Assembly: GCA_964412555.1 (NCBI GenBank)
Contig: CAYPPG010000026.1
Span: 37,886-101,885 of the forward strand
DNA length: 64,000 nt
Source of the DNA: CAYPPG01 sp964412555
Lineage (GTDB): Bacteria > Hinthialibacterota > Hinthialibacteria > Hinthialibacterales > Hinthialibacteraceae
Direction of reading: 5' to 3'
The first letter of the stretch is position 1; each line of letters opens with the position of its first letter. This document shows, one piece after another, positions 25,969 through 35,722 of the stretch. The translations under genes were made by a program, and so were the position numbers. The notes beneath the pieces are model-generated. The model did no database searches, was not told where the DNA came from, and saw only the letters and a program-made list of their open reading frames with translations.

Positions 25969-27299
25969 ACCGCGTCTTTTTCCTCCGGATTCCACCCCCG
26001 AATGTGCCAGCTTCTTGTCCGTCCATAATACGCCATATTGATGCCTGCGACAAAAGGCATGGTTTGTAATCCATTTGGGCGTTTCGCGTGTCGCGCCAAC
26101 CGGCGAGCGATTCTCCACGGTTTATAAAATTCATGTGTGACCCAATCATGCCCTGCTTGCAGTGCTTCAGCAGTCATTCGTCGAGGATCGAAGACGACAT
26201 GATGGAAATCATAATGCGCCCAATTGCGGTCGAGGATGCGATGCTGCATGGTTTGAAATTGTTTGACACCGGGCAAAGGAGTGAAGATGGATGCTTGAAT
26301 CGCATCGATTTCCAAATCGTCCAGCATCTTTAACGTTGTAGAAAAAACACTGGCATCGTCGCCGTCGAATCCAAATACGATTCCCGCTTCGACACCGATT
26401 CCATGCGCGTGAAGAATACGGATCGATTCCCTGTACCGGTCGTTGCGATTGCAGTTTTTTTCAACTGATTCCAAATTACTGTCGGAAAATGTCTCCAGTC
26501 CGACAAAAAGACCGATGCATCCGGACTCGGCGGCGAATCGAACCAATTCCGTATCTTCGGCGATATCCAGAGTGGATTGGGTGATCCATTTTTTTTTCAA
26601 AGGGATCAGTTTTTGGAAGAGTTCTTTCGCGTAAAAGCGATCCGCCGTAAGATGATCATCGACGAAGATAAAGTGCGATGACGGAATCTTAACAACTTCA
26701 CGGATGACATCATCGATCGGGCGCCGGTATTGCTTGTGATCATGGAAAGCAGATACGGCGCAAAAACTGCACCGATTCGGACATCCTCGAGTCGCTTGCA
26801 CGGCATAGGTGGAATACCGGCTTTTGGGCAATAAGTGATTTGGGATTGGATTCATTTTTGCCAAGTCCGGTGGCTGCTCGTTTCGGTAGATTCCTTTCAT
26901 GGAACCGGATTCTGCGTTTTCAAGCACTTTTGGCCAGATCCCTTCCGCTTGTCCGCATACAACGGCATCGGCATGTTGCAATGCTTCTTCCTGAAGAAAA
27001 GTGGAATGCATCCCGCCGGTGACTACAGGAATGCCGCGCTCGCGGAAACGGTCTGCAATTTCGTAGGCACGGGGAGCGAGTGCGGTCATGAAGGTGATTC
27101 CGACAAGATCGAAATCCTCGTGCCATGGAATCGAATCGACTTGTTCGTCGATCAAGCGAACTTCGTGTCCTGCCGGTGTTTCTGCTGCTACGCTGAGTAG
27201 GCTGAGCATGGAAAAGCGAAATGTTTTTCCATTAAACGGCCAGTTGCGTGCGACATGTCTCCATTTTCCGCTGGCGGGAGCGATGAATAGTATTTTCAT
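25902..27299 (-). CDS. Cobalamin-binding-domain radical SAM protein
   Basis: A 465-residue class B-type radical SAM protein. Residues 1-130 form a B12-binding Rossmann-like domain (KILFIAPASGKWRH, VRLIDEQVD, VVTGGMHSTFLQEEAL). The radical SAM motif is C173-x3-C177-x2-C180 (RGCPNRCSFC). The rest resembles family members with a C-terminal helical region after the barrel. Such enzymes methylate or rearrange unactivated carbons; the substrate is unknown. ATG at 27299 follows AAGGAGG, so a longer upstream frame is rejected. Its promoter carries the same 16-bp motif as the neighbouring marR-type gene. Confidence 0.88.
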   Translation of the reverse strand: MKILFIAPASGKWRHVARNWPFNGKTFRFSMLSLLSVAAETPAGHEVRLIDEQVDSIPWHEDFDLVGITFMTALAPRAYEIADRFRERGIPVVTGGMHSTFLQEEALQHADAVVCGQAEGIWPKVLENAESGSMKGIYRNEQPPDLAKMNPIPNHLLPKSRYSTYAVQATRGCPNRCSFCAVSAFHDHKQYRRPIDDVIREVVKIPSSHFIFVDDHLTADRFYAKELFQKLIPLKKKWITQSTLDIAEDTELVRFAAESGCIGLFVGLETFSDSNLESVEKNCNRNDRYRESIRILHAHGIGVEAGIVFGFDGDDASVFSTTLKMLDDLEIDAIQASIFTPLPGVKQFQTMQHRILDRNWAHYDFHHVVFDPRRMTAEALQAGHDWVTHEFYKPWRIARRLARHAKRPNGLQTMPFVAGINMAYYGRTRSWHIRGWNPEEKDAVQGVSANGHLAQVGISSIRPVA

Positions 27300-27367
27300 G
27301 ATGGCCTCCTTTTGTTCTGGAACCGTTTTTCCGGTTTTCAGACGATCTTCGATGATGGTGAGAAATC

Positions 27368-27408
27368 TGTTTATATCTAAAATGTACATATATGAACAAT
27401 ATTGTCAA
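27368..27408 (-). promoter_or_regulatory. Sigma70-type promoter with putative operator upstream of the B12/radical SAM gene
   Basis: On the minus strand, TTGACA (27403-27408) and TACATT (27381-27386) are separated by 16 bases. The 16-base word TGTTTATATCTAAAAT (plus strand, 27368-27383) overlaps the downstream edge of the -10. It matches 14 of 16 positions of the word at 27975-27990. Confidence 0.6.
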
Positions 27409-27464
27409 AAAAAATAGACGATATAGACGCTCCTTATTTTATACGGGGGTTTTCTCCTTTTTAT

Positions 27465-27941
27465 TTATCCTTTGCCATTGAGTTTGGTGCGAATCCGTTC
27501 GAGCATGGAGCACAGTTGGCGTTGTTCTTTGTTGCTCAGATCGCCCATTACCTCCGCTAGACGTTGAAAATACGCCGATTCCGCTTGTTCGAGAATGGAT
27601 CGTCCTGCTTCCGTTATACGAACCAGATTGACACGGCGGTCATCGGCTTGGGAGGCACGCTTGACCCAGCCGGCCTGCTCCATCCGGTCGATCAGACCGG
27701 TGACATTGGAGCGATTCACGAACAGCATGCTGCCGATCGCCGTTTGGTTCATTTCTCCGTTATCGGACTGATATTTCAGCAGCATCAGCACATTGAATTG
27801 CGCGTCGGTTAGCCCGATGGGACGAAAAAGGCGATCCCCTTCTTTCGAAAGGAGTGTGCCGGTTAAAACGATGTTCAAGACGGCTTCCTGTGTCGGTTCT
27901 TTGATTTTACTGCGGAAACCGAGTTCCTGTGCAAGACCCAT
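27465..27941 (-). CDS. MarR-family transcriptional regulator
   Basis: A 158-residue winged-helix regulator. The recognition helix and wing are clear (NRSNVTGLIDRMEQAGWVK, ASQADDRRVNLVRIT), with dimerisation helices at both ends. MarR proteins usually repress their own and an adjacent operon and release DNA on binding a small ligand. The B12/radical SAM gene lies 165 bases downstream on the same strand behind its own promoter. Both promoters carry the same candidate operator. ATG at 27941 is preferred to a TTG two codons earlier. Confidence 0.92.
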   Translation of the reverse strand: MGLAQELGFRSKIKEPTQEAVLNIVLTGTLLSKEGDRLFRPIGLTDAQFNVLMLLKYQSDNGEMNQTAIGSMLFVNRSNVTGLIDRMEQAGWVKRASQADDRRVNLVRITEAGRSILEQAESAYFQRLAEVMGDLSNKEQRQLCSMLERIRTKLNGKG

Positions 27942-27974
27942 AGTCAATCTACTCTTTGTGTTTCATGTCTATAT

Positions 27975-28016
27975 TGTTTATATCTTAACTATATCCCGGG
28001 AAGCAGCATTTGTCAA
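27975..28016 (-). promoter_or_regulatory. Strong sigma70-type promoter and putative operator of the marR-type gene
   Basis: On the minus strand, a perfect TTGACA (28011-28016) and TATAGT (27988-27993) have a 17-base spacer. The word TGTTTATATCTTAACT (plus strand, 27975-27990) covers the -10 edge and likely start site. Its near copy lies in the radical SAM promoter, as expected for autoregulation. Confidence 0.7.
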
Positions 28017-28256
28017 GTTTCTGTTAAACACAGAAAAGATGGATGTATAAAGAATTCACGATCTGTTTCGTTTATTCACGGTATTCTTTTACATCAAACG
28101 TACTTTTCTTCAGGGAGATGCAAAAGAAAAATCATGATAAATACAGTGATTTCAATCCTTTCATCCAATTGCAGCTCTTTTGGTATGATATCTGCGTTAT
28201 AACGTAAGTTAATGTATAACTCTGAAACAGTAAAAAAAACATATAAAGGCAGTATT

Positions 28257-31200
28257 ATGGATCAAGATATTATCCCGAAATTTTCGGCTATAAAATGGGT
28301 ATGTGTGCTATTCATGGCATGCTTGTTTCTGGCTCCGGTCAGTTACTCTCAATCCGAGTTTATTCCTATTCTCCCTGAGCAAGGAGTCACGTTTCAACAA
28401 ATCGATATTATCTTAAGCGGTGTTGAAGCGGAAATCAGTCATTGGGGGCGGGTGGAGGTATCGCCTTCACTGTTGAGAAACCTTGAGATCGAAGAAGGCT
28501 TTCTCAATATTTTTACTGAATATGGATGGGTGGTTCAAAATCTTTTCCTACAAATCCGCGAAACCGGTGATCCTGTTTCAACATACTTTGCACTTCGGGA
28601 ATCTCCGGAACCTCAATCTGTTCAGTCTTTACCGGCTTCTGTGGTATTATCCAGAGAACCTCTTCCGGAACCCCTGGAATCGGCAATCATCGAGTTTCCG
28701 GTTACTCCTCGCTTATGGAGCGCGGAAGGAGCCAGCCTGGAACCGGTAGAAATCGTGCCGGAACCTCCTCAACCGGTTTCGGTAGATCGTTTTGTTTTTG
28801 ACATACCTACCACGCAATACACTCAGCCCAATAAAAGCAATGTTCAAGCGGCTGTGAACCAATGTGTTCCCATGGCGATAGCCAATAGTTTAGAATATCT
28901 CAAAGACCGTTTTGGATTGGCGGTTCCCCACGAACACAAAATGGGATTGAAAGGGGATGAAAGCTTGGTTGGGCAGCTGGGCGAAACAATGGATCGCGAT
29001 GTGACGAATCGATTATCGGGAGCCGGAATGTGGTTTACGCCCATGCTGGAGGGCAAATTCGCCTATTTAGCCGAACACAATTTGGGCGATCAGCTGATTC
29101 AAAAACATCAGGGGAGAGGTTGGGGGAGCTCCCCTGATGAAAAACTCCCAGCAGGAGATTTTACCAGCAGTGGGATCACCTCTGAGTCGCAGGGTGAGAC
29201 TGTCACGTTTGAATGGATTTGTGAGCAAATCCGCCAAGGGGAAGATGTGGAAGTCATTTTTGAATATGACGGTGGGGGTGGTCACGCCATGCGTGCGTTT
29301 GAATGCGGTACTACCTTTGGCATCCCTTGGGTGGGATTCGCGAATGACTCCAATCAATTCAGTGACAGCAATGGTCTTGAATGTGTGCGTTTCAATATGT
29401 TGGATTTGGACGGTGATGGTACTGCGAATTTAGGTTCTACCAATTGGGAAGTTCGCTTCGCCATGTCGGAATCTATGAAAGACGGAGTGGCTACTCCTAC
29501 AGAAGAACCTGGTGAACAGACTCCCACAACTCCACCTACGCCAACGTTTACTCCTACATTACCTGAATCATCCCCGACATATACTCCAACACCGACGGCA
29601 CCCGATGGAGAACCAACGGACTGCACGATTTATTATTCCATCGAAGGGCCGCACACCTTGGCCAACGGTGCAACATCCGGAGATATTATTTTGCATCGTC
29701 CCAATGGATCAAACCATGTGTTAGTGGGAGGAAGCAACCCGGAACTGCTTCTCCCCTTCCGAACAAGTTTGCAAGACAAACCGAAAGAAGTATTTCCCGG
29801 TTTGGATGCTTTCGACATCATCACATTGGCAAGAGAACCGAATCCCGATACCGAGCTCTATGACCATGAAATCATCTTTTGTATTGAGTTTGATGTTCCT
29901 GTCACGAATACCAATCATCCTTTGTCCGGGACTACCGTCAGAGGTGGTGACATTCTCTTCCGCAATGGCGGAGTTATTCGTAATGAAGTGTTGATGCAAA
30001 TCCTTCAGTTGCAGGATGAAGAAGGGAATTTATTGGATTACATTGGAATTGATGCCATCGATGCAGAAAATTTTCAGTCCTATTATTCGAAATTCGCCAA
30101 TGAAATCATTGAAACCGTTGACCAGTTGGTTACGACAATGCAAGCCGATGAGGGAGTAACTTTTCTTCTCTCTTTGGAAGCGTCTAACGATAAATATATA
30201 GCCGGTCCAAATAGTTTCTTGCCGTCCGGAATGGAAGTTTCGGCGGATGACGCAATCGCGATACGAATCGACTTCTCTGTTATAAGCGCATCCGTGATCG
30301 GCAGCGGACATGATCAAATCCCGACATCTGCACCTGGATTGTTGCAGGGGTTCTCCACCGATGGCAACGTCGGTCTTGATGCCTTGTCTACATGCAGTGA
30401 GGAAGATGTACTGCCAGGTATCGACCGTGATCTGTATTTCTCGACATCTTTTGACGATTTCAGTATTCCGGTTGATTTCTTCGAGGGGGATTTGCTCTTC
30501 TTTGAACAAAGCACCGGCTCACCTTCCAATCAGGTGATCCTCACCAATTTTCAACTCACCGGACAAAACGAAGAAGATATCGGCTTGGATGCTGTGGATA
30601 TGCATCCATTCCTGATGGGTATCATACCGACTCCAACCCCAGGGCAAGAAATGACGGATACTCCGGTTCCAGAACCGACGGATACTCCGATTTCGGAACC
30701 GACAATCACGGAGACTCCGACACCAACCTCTACGGAGACTCCGGTTGAACCTACTTCGACACCTCGTCCTACATTTGCATTTGAAAATTTGGTAGTCGCG
30801 CAAGGATTTGGAGGTCGCACTCTAGTAAACATCCGCAATTTCAATCCTGAAATGGGAGCATTGACTTCCGTTCTCAATGCATTTCAAGGTCCCAGAGGAA
30901 CCTTTTTGGAAAATATCGGAGGTGGAGCCGGACGCTCTACTTTTCTATCCAGCGGCGATCTAAATCAGGATGGGACACAAGATGTTGTCCTTTCCTTTGG
31001 TTCGATACGGGCGGAAGCGGTGTACCCGAATATTGTCATTGTGCGTGATTCGAAAACACGGGAAGTCATTGGTCACCCCTTTACTGCCTTTCCGAAAGGC
31101 AGTGAATTACCGGTGCAATACAATGGCGGTGAAATCCGTACCGCTGTCGGGAATTTTACCGGCGCTGAATTTCCTCAAATCGCTACAGCTCAAGGCGAGG

Positions 31201-34200
31201 GAGGAAACGGTGCAATTCGTTTGTATCAATACACAGACAATCCTCCCCCCAATGCGTGGCAGGTCGTGGGTCAGTTTTATGGACTTCCTTCAAAATTCGT
31301 ACATCAGGTTGATCCTGAAACCGGTGAAACCGTCAGCATCGCGCTTTCGCTCGAAGCGGGCGATGTGGATATGGATGGCCGCGATGAATTGCTCGTCGGC
31401 CAAACCAACGGCCCGCAGTCGCAAACCATCTTTTTCGTCTATGACATCGATGTGGAAGGCGGAATTGCGGCACGGCATGCATTCACGGGATTTGTGCCCC
31501 GCTTTCAAGGCAACGGCGGAATCACGATGGCGGTTGCCGACCTGAATGGGGATAACAAAAACGAAATCCTGGTGGCCAGCCAAGGAAACACACGTGACTT
31601 TGGAGACTTGCGGGATGAAGCAGCGATTAACGTTATCGCCGTGCTGATTCCGAAGATTGCCAGTACAAATACATTCAACGAAAACAATCTCTCTTTACTT
31701 CAGGAAGAAGGAGAATACACGAATCGTATTGAAGGATTCAGGCGCCCGGATGGTGCCCATACCCTATCGGTATTTCCTGAGTCGGTGAATCCATCCGGAG
31801 CCGTGAGTCTGACTGCCGGGGAACTGGTTGAAGATCTCCAGGGTGATGAGCTTGTTGTTGGAACCGACTCCGTTATACGATATCAAAATGGGGAATTGGT
31901 CCCAGTCTTGCCTGCCCCACAGGCAAAATACAGTATCATTAAAATTCAATTCGATGGAGATAGAGTGGAGGGCTTTCGAACTGCTCTTGGTCCCCCCAAT
32001 GGATTCCCCGCTTTCGTCGGCGATAATATTCCTGCGAGTGGTGGGATTGACATTGAAATCCTGCCTGCCGGTGTCGAAGAAATCCTGCAGCCCGAACCAC
32101 CTATGACTTTGCAGATGGGGGAATTCCAACTCGAGGTGGAAAATTATGATCAATTCGAATGGAACGAGAGTGAAACCCAAATCCGAAATGCTTCCGGTTT
32201 TGCCACGACCAGTTTCAATTGTGATCCTTCATTAATTCTACCACCCATCGATGTGCTACCCGGTTTAGGAGATATATTGACCAATCTGCAAACCTTCCAG
32301 GTTGTTGAAACTGTCAACGATCCTCAAACTCAAATATCACTGGAAGAAGCGCGGCAATTTAGTTCTGGGATCGGTGTCGGAGAAAATCTAAGCCTATTTT
32401 TACCCTCCGATTTTTCTTTTCTCGAACCGCTGACTTTTGAAGGCTTATCCAACTCACTGCAAATACCCTCGAATTCACTTCCGAATTTAGTGGGGAGCGG
32501 TTCATCCGCCGGACAAACCATCCGCGTTCGTTTCAGCAATGTGGAAATCGATGTTGGATCGAACAAAGATGAAGGCACAGTGACTACCGGAAAAGCGGTC
32601 TATCCTGCTAACGGCCCGAAGCCGGTCACGATCAAGTTAAACCAAAGCGGTATGACGACAGAGTTAGACCGTTTAGAAATTTATCCTTCCCCGCAACCAG
32701 CTAGTGCTTCCGCAACACTCGTCTTACCTTCTTCCATCAACAGCGCCTCCAGCTGCAAATTGGCACGAGTGGATTTGGGAACGATCGATGTAGGTGTGAA
32801 TTGCGATTACTATAAGGAACTTCCGGAACAAGACTATGGTCTTTGGACGGTCGGTAATACGAATATGGAAATATATGGAAAAGGCGTTGTTGCCGACTTT
32901 TCAACTCAGCAAAGTTGGACCATCAACGGTGCCACTCCCACAGCGGATTGGAAAGGCGCAGTGCTTATATCCGGCCAAACCAAAGCAGGAAGTGAAGCGA
33001 TCAATATATCGAATACAGGATATCTAAAAGCTCCATATACCTATGAAAATGCTCTGATATATCCCAATGGAATGATGGCGGCGCTGAACCTTTCCGATTC
33101 CTATTCTTTCCATGCGCTGCAACCGTTCGGTTATGAAATCGATCTATCCGATGGGCAGTTGGATATGTTGGATAGCGAGATTCAGGGAGGACTCTTCTCC
33201 GATTCTACAATCTGGCTTCCTGAAAAATCAGTCAGGAATGAATTTGAAAACCGCACCTGGGTCGATGAAGTGACACTCGTGGTACAAAATGATTTGAGTT
33301 TGTATTCCGATTCCTTGAATTATCCGCATAATAGGATCAAATGGGGAGAGCTGACGCTAGGCACTGAGTCGTTTGCTTTCGAAAGCAATAATCCGAGCAA
33401 TATGCATTTTTACCTTGCCTCGACTCCACAATCCGGAAATCCGATCGTCAATACAAACGACAATTTTCATGATTTCGACTTCATGAATACGAAAACCACC
33501 TTAATGGATCGGGGAATTCAAGGTTTGACCATCCTGCGGTTTGAAGATATGGATGTATTGACCAACGATACGCCGGGAGCAGCATCCATACAATTTGAAT
33601 CATTGACAGCCTGGTTGAATGTCGCCGGCCGGGGTGTACATGGACGTTTTCGTTCGGGAGAAGTGAACCAACCGTTAGAGCTCGGTCCAACATATCAACC
33701 ATTCTATAAAGGAGAAAAATCGAACGGCGACAAGGAACCTTTCCGCACCACAATCCAAGCTAATGAAACCGATTTCCTGGCCGACTTCAAATTTGTGGAC
33801 AGTGCGATGTACGAAAGTAACGCATCCGGCTTTGTCCAGCTGGCGACACCCACAAATGATCAAATGCCGTTTGACAATCTGCAAGTGACTTCCAGCGCTC
33901 ATTTGACAGGGGCAAAGGTCGTATCGGATTCAACTAATGTGGTCAAGTTAGGCTACTGGCAACTGGATATGGTACAGAAACAAACTCACTCATCCGCCGG
34001 GGTGATGAGTTTCAAGACCGGTGAGATTTTCTTCACCGGTGCGGGGATTGAAGAACCTGTACATTATTCCAAACCGTTTTTCCTTACGTGGGGCAAAATT
34101 TTATCAAGTGGTTTAATGGGGCAACTGGATTTCGACAAGAATTCTATCGGACAAAAATTTGATGGATTCCCACATTCGCCTAACTATATCGCTTTGTCAG

Positions 34201-35564
34201 AGTGGAAACCCGGTAACAAAGTGAATGACTCGTTTCTAAAAACCATTGGCGAAGTGTATTATCCTTTCTTCACCTCCAACAATATGCACATTCAGGATAA
34301 TTTCACCTTCAACAGCAATTCCCCCTTCTTCAATCGTCGTATAGAACTTTTGGATCAGGATGTAACGGTAAATTTAGGATCGGAAAAACGGCCGAATCAA
34401 GTAACGTACAAAGGGACGGAACGAAAAGTAGCTCGAACCTGGGGGAACGGATTTGGGGGCTTTGATTTCGATATTACTTATGATTCCGGTGATCAGAATG
34501 GTTTTCTCGGTAACGGCAATACGACTGTTGATCTGATTGGGGGTGGAGTTCCTTCCAGTATGATCATGAGCGGTACGCGTGTCTGTGTCACTATTTCTGA
34601 TATCACCGGTGACAATCACCACGATATAACACTTGGAGTAGTCGGTAATTTCACGGGAGCAAGAACCGTACGCGGCTGTGTATGCTTTACCGATGCCGAT
34701 GTTCTCGAAACCTTGCATCTTTCCGGTGAAACTTCCGCATTGGCGAATTTAGTGGTCCGAGCGGGCAAACACGGCAAATGGTCCATGACGGCTTCCCCCG
34801 AGACCAGCAAATTCCGTGTGAACGGCAATCTCTTCTTGACGTTGGTTGCCGGAACTGCGGATATCGTAGTCGATGGATTGTTCCGTACCAATATCAATCG
34901 CCAGGAAAACTTTGTGGAAGGCACGATGGAAGGCGGTATCAGCACAACCCAGTTGGGTGGTGCCATCGATGTCGACGGCCGCCTGGATTGGCATCTCGCA
35001 AAGAGTGTCACCGGCGACGATTACATGTCCCTTCAAGGCCGAATCGGTATGAAGCAAATGATCGGTGCGCTGGGATTCGGAATTGGCTCCAGCGCAGAAG
35101 CGGGCTTTTACTTCGGCGCGAATGCGCCCCGTGATGAAGCGTGGGTTCTTCGGGAAGGGGATCCCAAATTCCGCTTGAACGTTAACAATCTACCCCAGCG
35201 CTTGACCGGTTTTTATGGCTTTCTCCAAGGAGGGGGAACACTCAAACTGGGAATCATAAACGGCGGAATGAAAATGCATGTCGGTGCCGGAATATTCCTG
35301 CCTTTTACCGCAAATGCTAATGATATCTCTGATTTTAGAATTGTAGGCAACTTGGGTGCGCATGTATGGGGTGAGATCCTCTGGGGTTTACTTCGCGCCG
35401 GCGCTTGGGTTGACCTACAAGTATTCGGTCCACTTCCACCTGCTTTTGAAGGTTCAGTAGGTCTGGAAGGTTGTGTCGCATTCGTCTGCGGGGAAGTGGA
35501 ATTAACCGTGGGACTCAATGAAAACGAGGGCTTAATTGTCGAAGGAACCGCTCAATCGAACTAG
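28257..35564 (+). CDS. Giant secreted protein: C39/papain-like domain, Thr/Pro linkers, VCBS propeller, beta-rich C-terminus
   Basis: A 2435-residue exported protein with a signal peptide ending about residue 31 (LAPVSYSQS). Residues about 180-395 form a C39/papain-like domain with Cys203 (NQCVPMAIANSLEYL), His343 (GGGGHAMRA) and Asn363/Asp364 (GFANDSNQ) as the likely catalytic set. Two Thr/Pro/Glu linkers (about 411-455 and 791-838) bracket a domain of unknown type. Residues about 840-1170 hold FG-GAP/VCBS motifs (GDLNQDGTQDVVL, GDVDMDGRDELLV, ADLNGDNKNEILV). The remaining about 1260 residues are beta-rich and unrecognised, with no evident sorting signal. ATG at 28257 follows AAAGG; a start 45 bases upstream is less likely. 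The 240 bases upstream of the marR promoter show no gene. First of three secreted-protein genes. Confidence 0.85.
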   Translation: MDQDIIPKFSAIKWVCVLFMACLFLAPVSYSQSEFIPILPEQGVTFQQIDIILSGVEAEISHWGRVEVSPSLLRNLEIEEGFLNIFTEYGWVVQNLFLQIRETGDPVSTYFALRESPEPQSVQSLPASVVLSREPLPEPLESAIIEFPVTPRLWSAEGASLEPVEIVPEPPQPVSVDRFVFDIPTTQYTQPNKSNVQAAVNQCVPMAIANSLEYLKDRFGLAVPHEHKMGLKGDESLVGQLGETMDRDVTNRLSGAGMWFTPMLEGKFAYLAEHNLGDQLIQKHQGRGWGSSPDEKLPAGDFTSSGITSESQGETVTFEWICEQIRQGEDVEVIFEYDGGGGHAMRAFECGTTFGIPWVGFANDSNQFSDSNGLECVRFNMLDLDGDGTANLGSTNWEVRFAMSESMKDGVATPTEEPGEQTPTTPPTPTFTPTLPESSPTYTPTPTAPDGEPTDCTIYYSIEGPHTLANGATSGDIILHRPNGSNHVLVGGSNPELLLPFRTSLQDKPKEVFPGLDAFDIITLAREPNPDTELYDHEIIFCIEFDVPVTNTNHPLSGTTVRGGDILFRNGGVIRNEVLMQILQLQDEEGNLLDYIGIDAIDAENFQSYYSKFANEIIETVDQLVTTMQADEGVTFLLSLEASNDKYIAGPNSFLPSGMEVSADDAIAIRIDFSVISASVIGSGHDQIPTSAPGLLQGFSTDGNVGLDALSTCSEEDVLPGIDRDLYFSTSFDDFSIPVDFFEGDLLFFEQSTGSPSNQVILTNFQLTGQNEEDIGLDAVDMHPFLMGIIPTPTPGQEMTDTPVPEPTDTPISEPTITETPTPTSTETPVEPTSTPRPTFAFENLVVAQGFGGRTLVNIRNFNPEMGALTSVLNAFQGPRGTFLENIGGGAGRSTFLSSGDLNQDGTQDVVLSFGSIRAEAVYPNIVIVRDSKTREVIGHPFTAFPKGSELPVQYNGGEIRTAVGNFTGAEFPQIATAQGEGGNGAIRLYQYTDNPPPNAWQVVGQFYGLPSKFVHQVDPETGETVSIALSLEAGDVDMDGRDELLVGQTNGPQSQTIFFVYDIDVEGGIAARHAFTGFVPRFQGNGGITMAVADLNGDNKNEILVASQGNTRDFGDLRDEAAINVIAVLIPKIASTNTFNENNLSLLQEEGEYTNRIEGFRRPDGAHTLSVFPESVNPSGAVSLTAGELVEDLQGDELVVGTDSVIRYQNGELVPVLPAPQAKYSIIKIQFDGDRVEGFRTALGPPNGFPAFVGDNIPASGGIDIEILPAGVEEILQPEPPMTLQMGEFQLEVENYDQFEWNESETQIRNASGFATTSFNCDPSLILPPIDVLPGLGDILTNLQTFQVVETVNDPQTQISLEEARQFSSGIGVGENLSLFLPSDFSFLEPLTFEGLSNSLQIPSNSLPNLVGSGSSAGQTIRVRFSNVEIDVGSNKDEGTVTTGKAVYPANGPKPVTIKLNQSGMTTELDRLEIYPSPQPASASATLVLPSSINSASSCKLARVDLGTIDVGVNCDYYKELPEQDYGLWTVGNTNMEIYGKGVVADFSTQQSWTINGATPTADWKGAVLISGQTKAGSEAINISNTGYLKAPYTYENALIYPNGMMAALNLSDSYSFHALQPFGYEIDLSDGQLDMLDSEIQGGLFSDSTIWLPEKSVRNEFENRTWVDEVTLVVQNDLSLYSDSLNYPHNRIKWGELTLGTESFAFESNNPSNMHFYLASTPQSGNPIVNTNDNFHDFDFMNTKTTLMDRGIQGLTILRFEDMDVLTNDTPGAASIQFESLTAWLNVAGRGVHGRFRSGEVNQPLELGPTYQPFYKGEKSNGDKEPFRTTIQANETDFLADFKFVDSAMYESNASGFVQLATPTNDQMPFDNLQVTSSAHLTGAKVVSDSTNVVKLGYWQLDMVQKQTHSSAGVMSFKTGEIFFTGAGIEEPVHYSKPFFLTWGKILSSGLMGQLDFDKNSIGQKFDGFPHSPNYIALSEWKPGNKVNDSFLKTIGEVYYPFFTSNNMHIQDNFTFNSNSPFFNRRIELLDQDVTVNLGSEKRPNQVTYKGTERKVARTWGNGFGGFDFDITYDSGDQNGFLGNGNTTVDLIGGGVPSSMIMSGTRVCVTISDITGDNHHDITLGVVGNFTGARTVRGCVCFTDADVLETLHLSGETSALANLVVRAGKHGKWSMTASPETSKFRVNGNLFLTLVAGTADIVVDGLFRTNINRQENFVEGTMEGGISTTQLGGAIDVDGRLDWHLAKSVTGDDYMSLQGRIGMKQMIGALGFGIGSSAEAGFYFGANAPRDEAWVLREGDPKFRLNVNNLPQRLTGFYGFLQGGGTLKLGIINGGMKMHVGAGIFLPFTANANDISDFRIVGNLGAHVWGEILWGLLRAGAWVDLQVFGPLPPAFEGSVGLEGCVAFVCGEVELTVGLNENEGLIVEGTAQSN

Positions 35565-35570
35565 GTCTAT

Positions 35571-35690
35571 GGGTAGCAAGGGCAAGCGCAGTCTGCCCTT
35601 GCCAATTAATAAATGGGTAACAAGGGCAAGCGAAGTCTGCCCTTGCCGGTAGGCGCACCAAAGCACGGGCAGACCTATCGTCTGCCCGTG
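35571..35690. repeat. Three palindromic hairpins between giant gene and FN3 gene
   Basis: Two GCAAGGGCA...TGCCCTTGC copies lie at 35571-35603 and 35614-35648. An 11-bp hairpin with a 5-base loop (CACGGGCAGAC / GTCTGCCCGTG) follows at 35664-35690. They fill the intercistronic space and could attenuate or stabilise the transcript. Confidence 0.75.
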
Positions 35691-35722
35691 GTACCTGCAA
35701 ATAGATGATGAGGAATATAAAT

